Notes under the pieces: model-generated
Databases searched by the model: none
Told to the model about the DNA's origin: nothing
The model's input: only the letters and a program-made list of their open reading frames with translations
Made by a program: the position numbers and the translations under genes
Shown here: in pieces, positions 8,591-16,871 of the stretch
Layout of the letters: every line of letters begins with the position of its first letter
Position numbering within the stretch: position 1 is the stretch's first letter
Assembly (NCBI GenBank): GCA_027449585.1
Contig: DAIDLJ010000002.1
Location: 1 to 58,151 of the forward strand
Origin: Microcaldota archaeon
GTDB lineage: Archaea > Micrarchaeota > Micrarchaeia > Micrarchaeales > CABMGC01
Length of the DNA: 58,151 nt
Direction: 5' to 3'

Positions 8591-8752
8591 CTGATCTCGA
8601 ATGTCTACAGATTCGTACTGTATGATTACATGAACGGAGGGAAGCTGCCTGAGGGAATAACCGACGATATGGTTAAGTCATCAGTGAAGAGGCAGACGCA
8701 GGGCAGGGGAGGGCTTGGGGGCGTTTTTGGCGGCGGGAGCACTGGCAACATA
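8591..8752 (+). pseudogene. In-frame C-terminal extension of the DUF6159-like protein beyond TAG
   Basis: After the TAG the frame continues for 54 residues: an aromatic helix-like stretch (LISNVYRFVLYDYMNGGKLP), an acidic turn EGITDDMV, a basic segment and a glycine-rich tail ending at TGA. A segment of the type fRYxxxGxxPEGi is what I expect at the C-terminus of this family. The tail therefore looks like real coding sequence separated by a single stop. A one-base change from CAG, AAG or GAG would explain it. Confidence 0.55.
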
Positions 8753-8816
8753 TGACCATGCAGCTATCGCGTCTCTTCAGTAAAGGTTAAATTCGTTTCT
8801 TGAGATTACCATACTT

Positions 8817-9269
8817 ATGGCGATCAGATACTGGGAGTATGAGGATGCCCCACTCAAGGAGAAGCTAAAGGATCCCAACGTCAGGGACATTGCCAAGATT
8901 TACTTCGACAATGACACAAAGGCCTACAGGTTCTCACGCGCGCTGTGCGAGGTGAAGAAGAAGGGCAGCCTTAGGCTCAAGGATTGCAGCGGCGAATTGC
9001 CAGTAGCCACATGGAAGAGGTATCTTGACTTTGGGGTTATGGTCGGCATGCTCAAGCACGAAGAAGGTAGCTACTCGTTCACTGACAGGTATTCCAGGCC
9101 CCTAAAGAACATATCCTCTTACATAAAAGCCTGGATGGAGGTGCCTAAGGAAGAGGATCTGCTTGTGCTTTTTGCAAATGCCAAGACGGACAGGCAAAGG
9201 AAGCGCGGCGGCAGGACGACTGTGGAAGCCGCGCAGCCGCAGCAGACAGAGGTCAAGCAGGCAGATTAG
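8817..9269 (+). CDS. Hypothetical protein, possible winged-helix-like
   Basis: I do not recognise this 150-residue protein. Its middle (about residues 35-95) alternates helices with a short beta-type turn, RLKDCSGELPVATWKRYLDFGVMVG then YSFTDRYSRPLKNIS, which could be a winged helix. The last 30 residues are basic then glutamine-rich and probably disordered. No convincing ribosome site precedes the ATG, so it may be leaderless. Its end overlaps the convergent cysS by 4 bases. Confidence 0.75.
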   Translation: MAIRYWEYEDAPLKEKLKDPNVRDIAKIYFDNDTKAYRFSRALCEVKKKGSLRLKDCSGELPVATWKRYLDFGVMVGMLKHEEGSYSFTDRYSRPLKNISSYIKAWMEVPKEEDLLVLFANAKTDRQRKRGGRTTVEAAQPQQTEVKQAD

Positions 9270-10702
9270 GACTGCCTTGTACTGTACCAGATGGTGCCGT
9301 ACTCGCTGTCCTCCAAGGATATTGAATGCTCTAATCTTAGCTTCTCCCTTATCGCATCTGCCTCATCGAATTTCCCTTCCTTCCTTAGCCTCTCTCTATC
9401 CCTTATCAGGTCTGCGGCTTCTGGTGCGAGCTTGTGCTTGTAGGAATCCTTGCCGAGTATTCCGAGGACCTGCGCGTTGTTGATTACAGATCCCACTGCA
9501 AGGTCCTTTGCGGCCTTGCCTATCTCCCTGTTTGCCTGCGCATATGTTCGCAGGAGGTCTATTGCCGCAGAGAGTCTGGTCAGGGCAAGAGGGGTGTTGA
9601 AGTCGTCGTCCATGGCCTGGGCGAATCCACTATCCAGGTCGGTTGCCATTTTGCCTATCTCTTCTGGAACGGCCTCATCACTAGTCTCATTCATGTTGTA
9701 GAATATGCTAAATGACGCATAGAGGTAGTTCATCCTTGCTGCGGCCTTCTTTATGAACTCCTCCGTGTAGCCGAAGTCCTTCCTATAGTGGGTAGAGATG
9801 ACAAGTAGCCTTAGCGCCTCTGCATCGTACCTCTTGAGGAGCTCCCTTATGCGGATGAAGTTCTTGAGGCTCTTTGACATCTTCTCGCCCTTTATGAGCA
9901 TTATGCCGGAATGCATCCAGTACTTAACGAAGGGCTTCACGCCGAATGCGGCCTCGGCCTGGGCTATCTCGTTTGTGTGGTGCGGGAAGATCAGCTCTAT
10001 TGCGCCTCCGTGCAGATCGTACTGCTTCCCGAAGATCGCATGCGTTATGGCGGTGTCCTCTATGTGCCATCCGGGCCTGCCATTGAGGCTTCGGGCCTTG
10101 CCATCAACAGTTAGTTCTATTCTCCAGCTGGGCTCTGACTCCTTTGCGGCCTTCCATAGGGAGAAATCGTAGCTGTTCCTCTTTCCCTCCCGCGGCTCTA
10201 TCCTGTGCTTCTCTAGCTCATCAAGACGCATTCCAGAGAGCTTGGTGTAATCCTGGAATTTGGAGACATCATAGTATACGTCGTCGTCTATAACATACGC
10301 ATATCCCTTATCCAGCAGGAGCTGTATCTGAAAGACCATCTCGGAGATATAGTCGTGCGACCTTGGATACTGGTCCACGCCCTTTCTGACGCCTATTGCT
10401 TCCATGTCCTCCATGAACCGCGTCTCAAACCTCCTTGCAAGCTCTATTGGGTCGGTGCCTTCCTCCTGCGCCCTCTTTATTATCTTGTCATCGATGTCAG
10501 TTATGTTCTGTATGTATTTGACATCGTATCCGCTGCGCCGCAGCCACCTTGCCACTACGTCGAAATTTATATAGTTCTTGGCGTGTCCGAGATGCGCGTC
10601 GTCGTAGACTGTCTGGCCGCAGACGAACATGCGCACCTTCTTGCCCTCAAGGGGCCTGAACTCCTCCTTGGACCTTGAAAGGGTGTTGTATACCAGGAGC
10701 AT
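9266..10702 (-). CDS. cysS: Cysteinyl-tRNA synthetase
   Basis: CysS charges tRNA-Cys. This class I enzyme shows FVCGQTVYDDAHLGHAKNY (HIGH box as HLGH), WHIEDTAI, HGGAIELIFPHHTNEIAQ with zinc ligands, and the KMSKS loop GEKMSKSLKNF. At 478 residues it has the usual size. Two adjacent ATGs exist. I prefer the second (10702), because GCTGAT then lies 4 bases away. The upstream surface-protein gene stops inside this ribosome site, so the two are probably co-transcribed. Confidence 0.96.
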   Translation of the reverse strand: MLLVYNTLSRSKEEFRPLEGKKVRMFVCGQTVYDDAHLGHAKNYINFDVVARWLRRSGYDVKYIQNITDIDDKIIKRAQEEGTDPIELARRFETRFMEDMEAIGVRKGVDQYPRSHDYISEMVFQIQLLLDKGYAYVIDDDVYYDVSKFQDYTKLSGMRLDELEKHRIEPREGKRNSYDFSLWKAAKESEPSWRIELTVDGKARSLNGRPGWHIEDTAITHAIFGKQYDLHGGAIELIFPHHTNEIAQAEAAFGVKPFVKYWMHSGIMLIKGEKMSKSLKNFIRIRELLKRYDAEALRLLVISTHYRKDFGYTEEFIKKAAARMNYLYASFSIFYNMNETSDEAVPEEIGKMATDLDSGFAQAMDDDFNTPLALTRLSAAIDLLRTYAQANREIGKAAKDLAVGSVINNAQVLGILGKDSYKHKLAPEAADLIRDRERLRKEGKFDEADAIREKLRLEHSISLEDSEYGTIWYSTRQS

Positions 10703-10707
10703 CATGA

Positions 10708-11484
10708 TCAGCTGGTGAGGTTAACCGACTGGTTGACTATCACTCCACGCGTAGAGATAGGCTTCTTGCTCATGTAGAATCCGGTGACTGCCATGTAATT
10801 GAGGTTGGCGCCTCCGCTCACGATGGACGTGCCAGCGAATACTCTTATCTGTGCGTGCTGGCATATGAGCGGGAGGAGATTTATGCTGGCATTGACGAAG
10901 GTACTTGTGGAGTTGCCTCCCTGCTGCGTTGCCGTGAACGTATTGAAGTAGGTGGTTATTGTGGGAACGCCGTTGTGCAGCACCTGCACATAAAGCTGGC
11001 TGCTCTGCGGGGAGATTATCTTGAAGTTGAGGTACGGCTCCGTCACAAGGAATGCTTCAGACGTGAGGTTGCCTCCGACGACCTGAAGGCCTCCCTTGAA
11101 ATTTGTCGCAAAGAAGTTCGTTCCTGCTCCAGTCCACGGAACCGAGTAATAGGAGTGCTGGGAGTTTGCATAGGTCAGGTTCGTTGGCACTGTGCCAAAG
11201 CCGAGGCCTTGCGAGGTCCATCCGGCATATGTGCCTGTGGAGAAGTTGCCGTTGAAGATGCTTGCATTGTTGGTTGGAGATATGCATGACGAGTAATTGT
11301 TTATCGGGAGGATGGTTGTCTGGCTGCTGTTGGAAGTTGCATTTGAAAGAGTGGTTGTCGGCTGAGCCAGCGTAGATGGCGCTGTTGTGGTGGCCTTGCT
11401 GCTGGGCGGTGGAAGTACGACGAAGGCAAGCACAAGCACTAGAGCAAGCAGCGCAACATAAATCAATATCGCTTTTGAGTCCAT
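10708..11484 (-). CDS. Membrane-anchored surface protein, sequon-rich
   Basis: Residues 6-26 form a hydrophobic anchor (AILIYVALLALVLVLAFVVL) followed by a Thr/Ser/Pro linker of about 30 residues and then a beta-rich outer domain of about 190 residues. Eleven N-x-S/T glycosylation sequons are visible, and two cysteines (in YSSCISP and LICQHA) could pair. The pattern suggests a glycosylated extracellular protein, perhaps carbohydrate-binding-like in fold (FNGNFSTGTYAGWTSQG is typical of such domains). Function unknown. It precedes cysS. Confidence 0.78.
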   Translation of the reverse strand: MDSKAILIYVALLALVLVLAFVVLPPPSSKATTTAPSTLAQPTTTLSNATSNSSQTTILPINNYSSCISPTNNASIFNGNFSTGTYAGWTSQGLGFGTVPTNLTYANSQHSYYSVPWTGAGTNFFATNFKGGLQVVGGNLTSEAFLVTEPYLNFKIISPQSSQLYVQVLHNGVPTITTYFNTFTATQQGGNSTSTFVNASINLLPLICQHAQIRVFAGTSIVSGGANLNYMAVTGFYMSKKPISTRGVIVNQSVNLTS

Positions 11485-11582
11485 ATAAGCACGATTAGCA
11501 TTGTTCAGATAAAGTATATATTATTGACACAGGATGCTCAAGGTCGCAGATGCCCGGCTCACGTCCAAATAAGGAGCATCGG

Positions 11583-11592
11583 TTTTATAAAT
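11583..11592 (+). promoter_or_regulatory. TATA box ahead of eL41 and ahcY
   Basis: TTTTATAAAT is a good archaeal TATA box, placing initiation near 11613 and leaving a leader of about 48 bases before the eL41 ATG. On the opposite strand a separate AATATATACTTTATC element around 11500-11520 can serve the surface-protein gene. Confidence 0.5.
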
Positions 11593-11660
11593 TTATTACT
11601 GTTAATAGCTGTGGTGCTGTTCTGGGAAGCATACCTAGGAAATGGAAAAAGAAGGGAAGA

Positions 11661-11735
11661 ATGCGCTGGAAATGGCTAAAGAAGAGAAGGCGAAGGATAA
11701 AGCGCGCGCAGAAGAGAAGAGTAGGAGAACTCTGA
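11661..11735 (+). CDS. rpl41e: Ribosomal protein eL41
   Basis: This 24-residue peptide begins MRWKWLKKRRRRIKRAQKRR and matches the archaeal/eukaryotic eL41 pattern (M-R-x-K-W-x-K-K-R-x-R-R-x-K-R), a single basic helix at the ribosomal subunit interface. Length and composition fit. GGGAAG a few bases upstream may act as ribosome site. It lies in a TATA-driven leader, 25 bases before ahcY. Other frames here encode a longer lysine-rich peptide, but the match to eL41 is specific. Confidence 0.65.
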   Translation: MRWKWLKKRRRRIKRAQKRRVGEL

Positions 11736-11760
11736 TCCGGGGCAGCTCCGCGGAGATTCT

Positions 11761-13008
11761 GTGGATTACAAGATAAAAGACATTACGCTGGCCCCTAAAG
11801 GGAACCTTCAGCTTGAATGGGCAGCAATGCACATGCCTGCGCTTGAGGAGGTAAGGAAGGATTTCCTTAAGACTAAGCCATTCAAGGGAAAGCGGATATC
11901 TGCTCTTCTTCATGTGACCAAGGAGACTGGAATGCTTATGCGCTGCCTCAAAGCAGGCGGCGCTGAGCTCGCCTTGGGCGCAGGGAATCCTCTCTCAACG
12001 CAGGACGACATAGCCGCAGCTCTTGTGAAGGATGGCGTGCGCGTATATGCGTGGAAAGGCGAGAGCGTGGCGCAGTATAATGAAAGCATAAGTAAGGTGC
12101 TCGACTTTGACCCGGATATAATAATCGATGACGGAGCGGACCTTCACACCCTTGCACATTCAAAGAAAGCGGATGTGAGCGCGGTAGGGGGAACTGAGGA
12201 GACCACATCAGGCATACACAGAGTAAAGGCAATGGAAAAGGACGGCGTGCTCAAGTACCCGATAATAGCGGTAAACAATGCAAACACAAAGTATCTTTTC
12301 GACAACAGGTATGGGACGGGGCAGAGCACTGTCGACGGAATAATACGTGCGACTAACATATTCATACCAGGAAAGATTGCAGTGGTAGGAGGGTACGGAT
12401 GGGTTGGCCGTGGCGTTGCGATGAGGCTGCGCGGCGTCGGCGCGCGGGTAATAATCACTGAGGTGGATCCGTTCAAGGCGCTCGAGGCGAATATGGACGG
12501 ATTTGACGTGATGACAATGGACCAGGCTGCGGAGGTCGGAGACATATTCGTTACTGCGACTGGAGACATAGACATAATCGTAGGAAAGCACATGAAAAAG
12601 ATGAAGGACGGGGCGATACTGTGCAACACAGGGCATTTTGACGTCGAAGTTGACGTCAAGGCACTAAGGGAGATGGCGAAGAAGAGAAGGGAGATAAGGA
12701 GCAGCCTGGAAGAGTATACCCTGCCAAATGGCAGAAGGCTATACCTGCTTGCAGAGGGCCGGCTGGTAAACCTTGGAGCTGCAGAAGGGCATCCTAGCGA
12801 AGTCATGGACCTGAGCTTTTGCAACCAAGCACTCTCCGCAAAATACGTGCTTGAGAACTCTGGATCGCTCGAGAACAAGGTGTACAAGATACCTGACGAG
12901 ATAGACAGGATGATCGCATCAATAAAGCTAAAGGCGCTGGGCATAAAGATAGACAAGCTAAGCGATAAGCAGCAAAGATACCTCTCCCAGTGGGAGTATG
13001 GCACCTGA
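11761..13008 (+). CDS. ahcY: Adenosylhomocysteinase (SAH hydrolase)
   Basis: AhcY reversibly splits S-adenosylhomocysteine to adenosine and homocysteine, clearing the inhibitor of methyltransferases. Seen are LHVTKETGMLM, the nucleotide segment YGTGQSTVDGIIRATN, the NAD-binding GGYGWVGRGVAMRLRGVGA (about residues 205-225), NTGHFDVE, and an archaeal-type C-terminus KQQRYLSQWEYGT. The 415 residues match the family. The start codon is GTG, preceded by GGAGAT. It appears to share a transcript with eL41. Confidence 0.95.
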   Translation: MDYKIKDITLAPKGNLQLEWAAMHMPALEEVRKDFLKTKPFKGKRISALLHVTKETGMLMRCLKAGGAELALGAGNPLSTQDDIAAALVKDGVRVYAWKGESVAQYNESISKVLDFDPDIIIDDGADLHTLAHSKKADVSAVGGTEETTSGIHRVKAMEKDGVLKYPIIAVNNANTKYLFDNRYGTGQSTVDGIIRATNIFIPGKIAVVGGYGWVGRGVAMRLRGVGARVIITEVDPFKALEANMDGFDVMTMDQAAEVGDIFVTATGDIDIIVGKHMKKMKDGAILCNTGHFDVEVDVKALREMAKKRREIRSSLEEYTLPNGRRLYLLAEGRLVNLGAAEGHPSEVMDLSFCNQALSAKYVLENSGSLENKVYKIPDEIDRMIASIKLKALGIKIDKLSDKQQRYLSQWEYGT

Positions 13009-13062
13009 TTTTGGCCGCTGCAAAGAGATTTAAATGAGGAAATCCCTAGTTTTTCTGATGGC

Positions 13063-13623
13063 ATGGCAGTTAGATTTAGCGAACTTGACAAAGTGCTGGC
13101 TGCGGCGGTTGTAAAAGGAGATGTTGAGGCTGCAAGAAGGGCAATTGTAGATGGGGCAGATGTCACGGCTACAAATGATGCCGGCCATACGCTGCTTATA
13201 CTTTCAATGTACCACAAGCATCTTGATATGTCAAGATTCCTCTTGGAGCAAGGAGTCTCTATAAGAGCAAGGGACAATACGGGATGGGATGCCATCATGC
13301 ACGCAGTCACCTTGAATGATACCGATCATGTCAGGCTGCTTGCCGAGAATAAGGCGCCGCTCAATGAGAGATATCCTGATGGGCTGACAATCCTGATGCG
13401 CGCGGCGATGATTAATCCTGAGATAACGGAGATTCTGCTCAGGGCTGGCGCAGAGAAGGATGCGCGAGACGATAACAGGCTAAGCGCGCTGGATTATGCG
13501 CTTCTATCACATATGCACGACTGCGCAGATGTGCTCCTAAGATATAAGGCTTATGAGAGCGACCTTGACAAGGATCTTGAGATTAGGGACAAGATAGAGG
13601 ACATATTTCGCAAGGATGACTAG
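13063..13623 (+). CDS. Ankyrin-repeat protein
   Basis: The 186 residues are almost wholly ankyrin repeats, about four to five of them: DAGHTLLILSMYHKHLDMSRFLLEQG, NTGWDAIMHAVTLNDTDHVRLL, PDGLTILMRAAMINPEITEILLRAG, and NRLSALDYALLSHMHDCADVLL. Such repeats bind other proteins, and no catalytic domain is present. CTGAT lies 3 bases before the ATG. There is no signal peptide or membrane helix. It ends in TAG, 1 base from the convergent bud32. The partner is unknown. Confidence 0.9.
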   Translation: MAVRFSELDKVLAAAVVKGDVEAARRAIVDGADVTATNDAGHTLLILSMYHKHLDMSRFLLEQGVSIRARDNTGWDAIMHAVTLNDTDHVRLLAENKAPLNERYPDGLTILMRAAMINPEITEILLRAGAEKDARDDNRLSALDYALLSHMHDCADVLLRYKAYESDLDKDLEIRDKIEDIFRKDD

Positions 13624-13624
13624 A

Positions 13625-14215
13625 TTAGGCAAGCGTCCTTGTCTGGTATCTTCCGCGCTCTTCTATCGCTTCAAGCCGGCTTAGCGTCTCTTTGCTTGAT
13701 TTTGCATTCCTAGAGTAAGATGACGCAAACGCAGAGTAGAGCGCTTTGGTCATCTGTCTTTTCATGAGGAGGAGGTCAAGTGCGCGCTCCTCGCTTGCGC
13801 TGGATGGCTCGGAGAGACCAAAATCTATCACGTAGACTTTTTTGCCGTCCGTGATTATGTTCGCCGGCGTGAAATCTCCGTGGACTATCCCTGAGTTGTG
13901 CAGTATTGCGAGCTGTTTTCCAACCAGCCTTGCGGCATCTTTGGTTATCCTTGTGTCCTTGAGGAGCTTTCCGTGGAGATGCTCCATGTATATTGCACTG
14001 CTCCCTACTGCAACTACCTGGGGCACGCTCACCCCGTTTTCATGCGCCTTCACCGTCATCTTTGCTTCTTTCTTTGTGCGCGCAATCCTTATCGATTCGT
14101 CAAGTTCGCGTACGCGGTATCTTTTCGGCTCGCGGTGCTTTATCAGGACATCCTTCCCATAAAGCCTTGCCAAGTAGATTGTTGCCTCCGCTCCCTCGGA
14201 AAATTTTTTCAGCAT
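13625..14215 (-). CDS. bud32: KEOPS kinase Bud32
   Basis: Bud32 is the small kinase/ATPase of the KEOPS complex, which makes t6A37 on ANN-decoding tRNAs. The 196 residues show a glycine-loop start KKFSEGAEATIYLA, catalytic loop IVHGDFTPANII, metal motif VIDFGLSEPS and a basic tail. In many archaea it is fused to Kae1. Here it is separate but begins 1 base after the kae1 stop, with its GGTGG ribosome site inside kae1, so the two are translationally linked. Confidence 0.94.
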   Translation of the reverse strand: MLKKFSEGAEATIYLARLYGKDVLIKHREPKRYRVRELDESIRIARTKKEAKMTVKAHENGVSVPQVVAVGSSAIYMEHLHGKLLKDTRITKDAARLVGKQLAILHNSGIVHGDFTPANIITDGKKVYVIDFGLSEPSSASEERALDLLLMKRQMTKALYSAFASSYSRNAKSSKETLSRLEAIEERGRYQTRTLA

Positions 14216-14216
14216 A

Positions 14217-15191
14217 TCATACCACCATGGCCTGGTCGATCCTGTATCTTTGCTCTATGTCGCAATCGATTATCTTTGAATTGATCCCTGCCAAAAGCAT
14301 CCTCTCGCCTACGAAGGCGATCATCGCACCGTTGTCAGCATTGAATTCGTTGGCCGCATAGCCTATCTTTGCCCCGTGATCCTGGGCTATCATGCTTAAC
14401 ATGGCCTTGAGGCGCGTGTTCTGTGCCACGCCGCCGCATACGCAGATCTCATTGCTGTTTGAGACTAGCAGCGCCCGCTCAAGCGCCTCGCACAGCATCG
14501 AGAAAGAGGTCTCCTGTATCGAATAGCAAATGTCTCTTATCCTGTGGCCCTTTATCTGTTTTATCGAGTGGGTAAGTAGCCCTGTGAAGGAGAAGTCCAT
14601 GCCCTTTACGGTGTAAGGCATTGGGATGTATTTGCCGCCAACGGCGGCCTTCTCGACGGTTGAGCCCCAAGCAGGATCAAGGCCGGCATCTCTTGCGAAG
14701 TTGTCAAGCATGTTTCCGATGCCTATGTCGAAGGTCTCACCGAGGACATTATAGTGCCTCTTCTTTCCCTTTGATAATTTGAGTATCTGTGAATTGCCTC
14801 CGCTTACGTAGAGTACGATTGGATCCTTAAGTCCGCTCTGCAGCCGCCCTATCTCTATGTGGCCTATGCCGTGATTAACGGGCGCTATTGGAATGCCAAG
14901 CCTCTGCGCCAGCGTCTTTGCGACGGTCTGGCCGACCTGGAGGCAGCTGCCTATGCCTGGGCCGCGCGTGTAGGCTATCCCTCCTATCTCAGAGGCTTTT
15001 ACGCCTGCCCTTGCAAGCGCCCTCTCAAGGACAGATGAGGAGTTTTCGACATGGAACTCGGCGACCTTCTTTGGTATCATTCCAGTAGTGCCGATCTTAT
15101 ACATTGACTTCTCATTTGCAAGTATCTTCCCGTCGTCGACTATGCCTATGCCGAAAGTGTGCGCACTGCTCTCTACTCCAAGAGTTAGCAT
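14217..15191 (-). CDS. kae1: tRNA N6-adenosine threonylcarbamoyltransferase Kae1
   Basis: Kae1 transfers threonylcarbamoyl to A37 of ANN-reading tRNAs. The 324-residue ASKHA-fold protein shows LGVESSAHTFGIGIV, the iron-binding pair in VNHGIGHIEIG, the sugar/phosphate loop LYVSGGNSQ, and CVCGGVAQNTRL. These are the expected features at the expected length. It forms an operon with bud32. One of its substrates should be the tRNA-Ile seen at 1071-1172. The KEOPS subunits Pcc1 and Cgi121 are not in the window. Confidence 0.96.
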   Translation of the reverse strand: MLTLGVESSAHTFGIGIVDDGKILANEKSMYKIGTTGMIPKKVAEFHVENSSSVLERALARAGVKASEIGGIAYTRGPGIGSCLQVGQTVAKTLAQRLGIPIAPVNHGIGHIEIGRLQSGLKDPIVLYVSGGNSQILKLSKGKKRHYNVLGETFDIGIGNMLDNFARDAGLDPAWGSTVEKAAVGGKYIPMPYTVKGMDFSFTGLLTHSIKQIKGHRIRDICYSIQETSFSMLCEALERALLVSNSNEICVCGGVAQNTRLKAMLSMIAQDHGAKIGYAANEFNADNGAMIAFVGERMLLAGINSKIIDCDIEQRYRIDQAMVV

Positions 15192-15239
15192 TTTACCGTT
15201 AGTAAGTGAGCAGAATAAGTATTTATTCGGATTGCATGC

Positions 15240-16364
15240 TCATGAGATTAGCATGAACGAGTCGAGACTGCCCCTTAGCTTCTCCTTCTTTTTGTTGTGG
15301 TCTTCAAGGAATTTGTTTATCTTGCTTGCCAGATCCTTCTTGTGCTCGCCTGCTAGCAAAGTGCCTTTCCTCTCGCCTTCAAATATCGCCTCCAGCTTTT
15401 TGTCGTCAGGCTCGAAGAGATACTTGTTGTACTGGCATACAGAGCACTTGTCCGGATCCCCTCCGAACTTTTTCTGCAGCTCTATTGTTGACTGCTGGCC
15501 AGTTATTGCCTTGTTGACCTTCTTTGTGACTACATCTGGCGCATCGCTTAGGTATATCGTGTTGTCCGGATCGCTTGATGACATCTTTGGCCCGCCTTTT
15601 AGAGAAGGGAGGAACTTTGAATGAATTATAGCAGGCTTGTAGTATCCCAGCTTGTCTATGGCATTCCTTGCGACCCTGAAGTGCACGTCCTGGTCGATGC
15701 CAAGGGGTATGAGGCAGGGAACGTTCTTTCCCATCTCCACGGATTTTAGGAATGCTGGAACGGCCTGCGTGCTGGTGTAGAAAAGCGTTCCTATGTTTGT
15801 GTCGTTGCCGAACCCGAACGCATCCTTTACTATCGAGAACGTGAGATACTTGGATACGCGAACGGCCTGCTTGTATATCTTTGATGCGTACTCTGTATTG
15901 AGGAACATCTTTGTCTTATCTGGGTCAAAGCCGAGAGCCGCTATGTCAAGTGCGTCCTGGTACGCAAGTTCGTGCGTCTTCTCCAGCGTGAGCTTCATGT
16001 CCCTTTTTGCAAGGAACTTCTCCTCGTCAGGTATCTGTATTAGCACCTCTGCATCGAACTTTTCCTGCAGCCACTGGGCCATTATGAATGGAAGGAGGTG
16101 AGCTATTGTCATGCTTCCGGATGGCGCTATTCCAGTGTATACGTAGAACTTCTCGCCCTTCTCGTACTTGTCAAGGAGCCAGTTGAGGTCCCTGTTTGCA
16201 AAGAAGATTCCGCGCCTGAGCATGTAATGCAGAGAGCCAGCGTCCTTCTTTATCCGGTCCTTGAGCGCATCATCTATTAACTGCACGCCGAATCTTGTGA
16301 CAAGGTCATCGTAATTCACGTTGCCTTCAACAGAATAAGCATCAACCTTGAAATCCTCTGCCAT
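15240..16364 (-). CDS. trpS: Tryptophanyl-tRNA synthetase
   Basis: TrpS charges tRNA-Trp. This class I enzyme of 374 residues is of the archaeal/eukaryotic type: YTGIAPSGSMTIAHLLPF (HIGH box as TIAH), the LIQIPDEEKFLAKRD insertion, GIDQDVHFRVARN, and the KMSKS loop as GPKMSSSDPDN. A GGTGG ribosome site precedes the ATG by 6 bases. It is convergent with nothing and lies just upstream of kae1 on the same strand, 48 bases apart. Confidence 0.95.
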   Translation of the reverse strand: MAEDFKVDAYSVEGNVNYDDLVTRFGVQLIDDALKDRIKKDAGSLHYMLRRGIFFANRDLNWLLDKYEKGEKFYVYTGIAPSGSMTIAHLLPFIMAQWLQEKFDAEVLIQIPDEEKFLAKRDMKLTLEKTHELAYQDALDIAALGFDPDKTKMFLNTEYASKIYKQAVRVSKYLTFSIVKDAFGFGNDTNIGTLFYTSTQAVPAFLKSVEMGKNVPCLIPLGIDQDVHFRVARNAIDKLGYYKPAIIHSKFLPSLKGGPKMSSSDPDNTIYLSDAPDVVTKKVNKAITGQQSTIELQKKFGGDPDKCSVCQYNKYLFEPDDKKLEAIFEGERKGTLLAGEHKKDLASKINKFLEDHNKKKEKLRGSLDSFMLIS

Positions 16365-16460
16365 ATTTTGCCACCAAGCGATGTGTATAGCTGGTGTATC
16401 AATTTATTTATGCATTGCGAAGCGATTAAAAAGAAGCGCTTTTATTATATATCTGCATTT

Positions 16461-16533
16461 GCGACCGTAGTCTAGCCTGGTAGGACTTTGGCCTTCCAAG
16501 TCAAGAACCCGGGTTCAAATCCCGGCGGTCGCA
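16461..16533 (+). tRNA. tRNA-Gly (anticodon UCC)
   Basis: A 73-base cloverleaf: acceptor GCGACCG/CGGTCGC, D stem GTCT/GGAC, anticodon stem TTGGC/GTCAA with loop CTTCCAA (anticodon TCC), 4-base variable loop, T stem CCGGG/CCCGG with TTCAAAT, discriminator A. No intron and no encoded CCA. A TTTATTATATAT stretch just upstream (about 16439-16451) is the likely TATA element. Confidence 0.95.
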
Positions 16534-16568
16534 TCTGGTTCTTGCTCATTCCTGCTTTAGTAGAAAGT

Positions 16569-16871
16569 TCAGAATTCCTTTTGCTTATGCTCTTCCACAG
16601 TTATTACGTAAGCCATATTTATCAGGATGTGCTGCTTGAGGTTCGTCTCGGCGCCGTTGACAAAAGTGGTAATGTTATATTCGAGTTTTATGAAATTGTT
16701 GTCTGACCCCACAAGTATGCCAGGATAAGTTCCCTCTTCGAGTATCTGGTCTCTTATTCCGGGCCCACCCCTTGTCTTGACGAGCACCTTCTTGCCCATG
16801 AGCTCGTTGAGAAGCACATTTAGCGGTGAGGTTGCATCCTCTGTCACTTGCTGCGGGCCGGATCCTTCCAT
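16569..16871 (-). CDS. LSm/Sm-like small protein
   Basis: The 100 residues include PLNVLLNELMGKKVLVKTRGG, then GTYPGILVGSDNNFIKLEY and a final strand MAYVITVEE. This order (helix, strand with GK-V-V, a G-x-L-x-x-x-D turn) is close to the Sm1/Sm2 fold of Sm-like RNA-binding proteins, with an insertion after strand 1. The match is by pattern only, and the Sm2 RG motif is not seen. A TATTTTATAAC box lies about 30 bases before the ATG, so the message is almost leaderless. Confidence 0.6.
   Translation of the reverse strand: MEGSGPQQVTEDATSPLNVLLNELMGKKVLVKTRGGPGIRDQILEEGTYPGILVGSDNNFIKLEYNITTFVNGAETNLKQHILINMAYVITVEEHKQKEF

Noticed and set aside
11642..11776. Lysine/glutamate-rich peptide in another frame over eL41
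   Set aside because: It overlaps the ahcY start and matches no family. The eL41 frame has a specific match. The K/E bias is a by-product of the AAG/GAA-rich bases.
13625..15191. Bud32-Kae1 fusion broken by frameshift
   Set aside because: Each gene has its own complete ends, and a GGTGG ribosome site precedes bud32. Separate genes also occur in other archaea.
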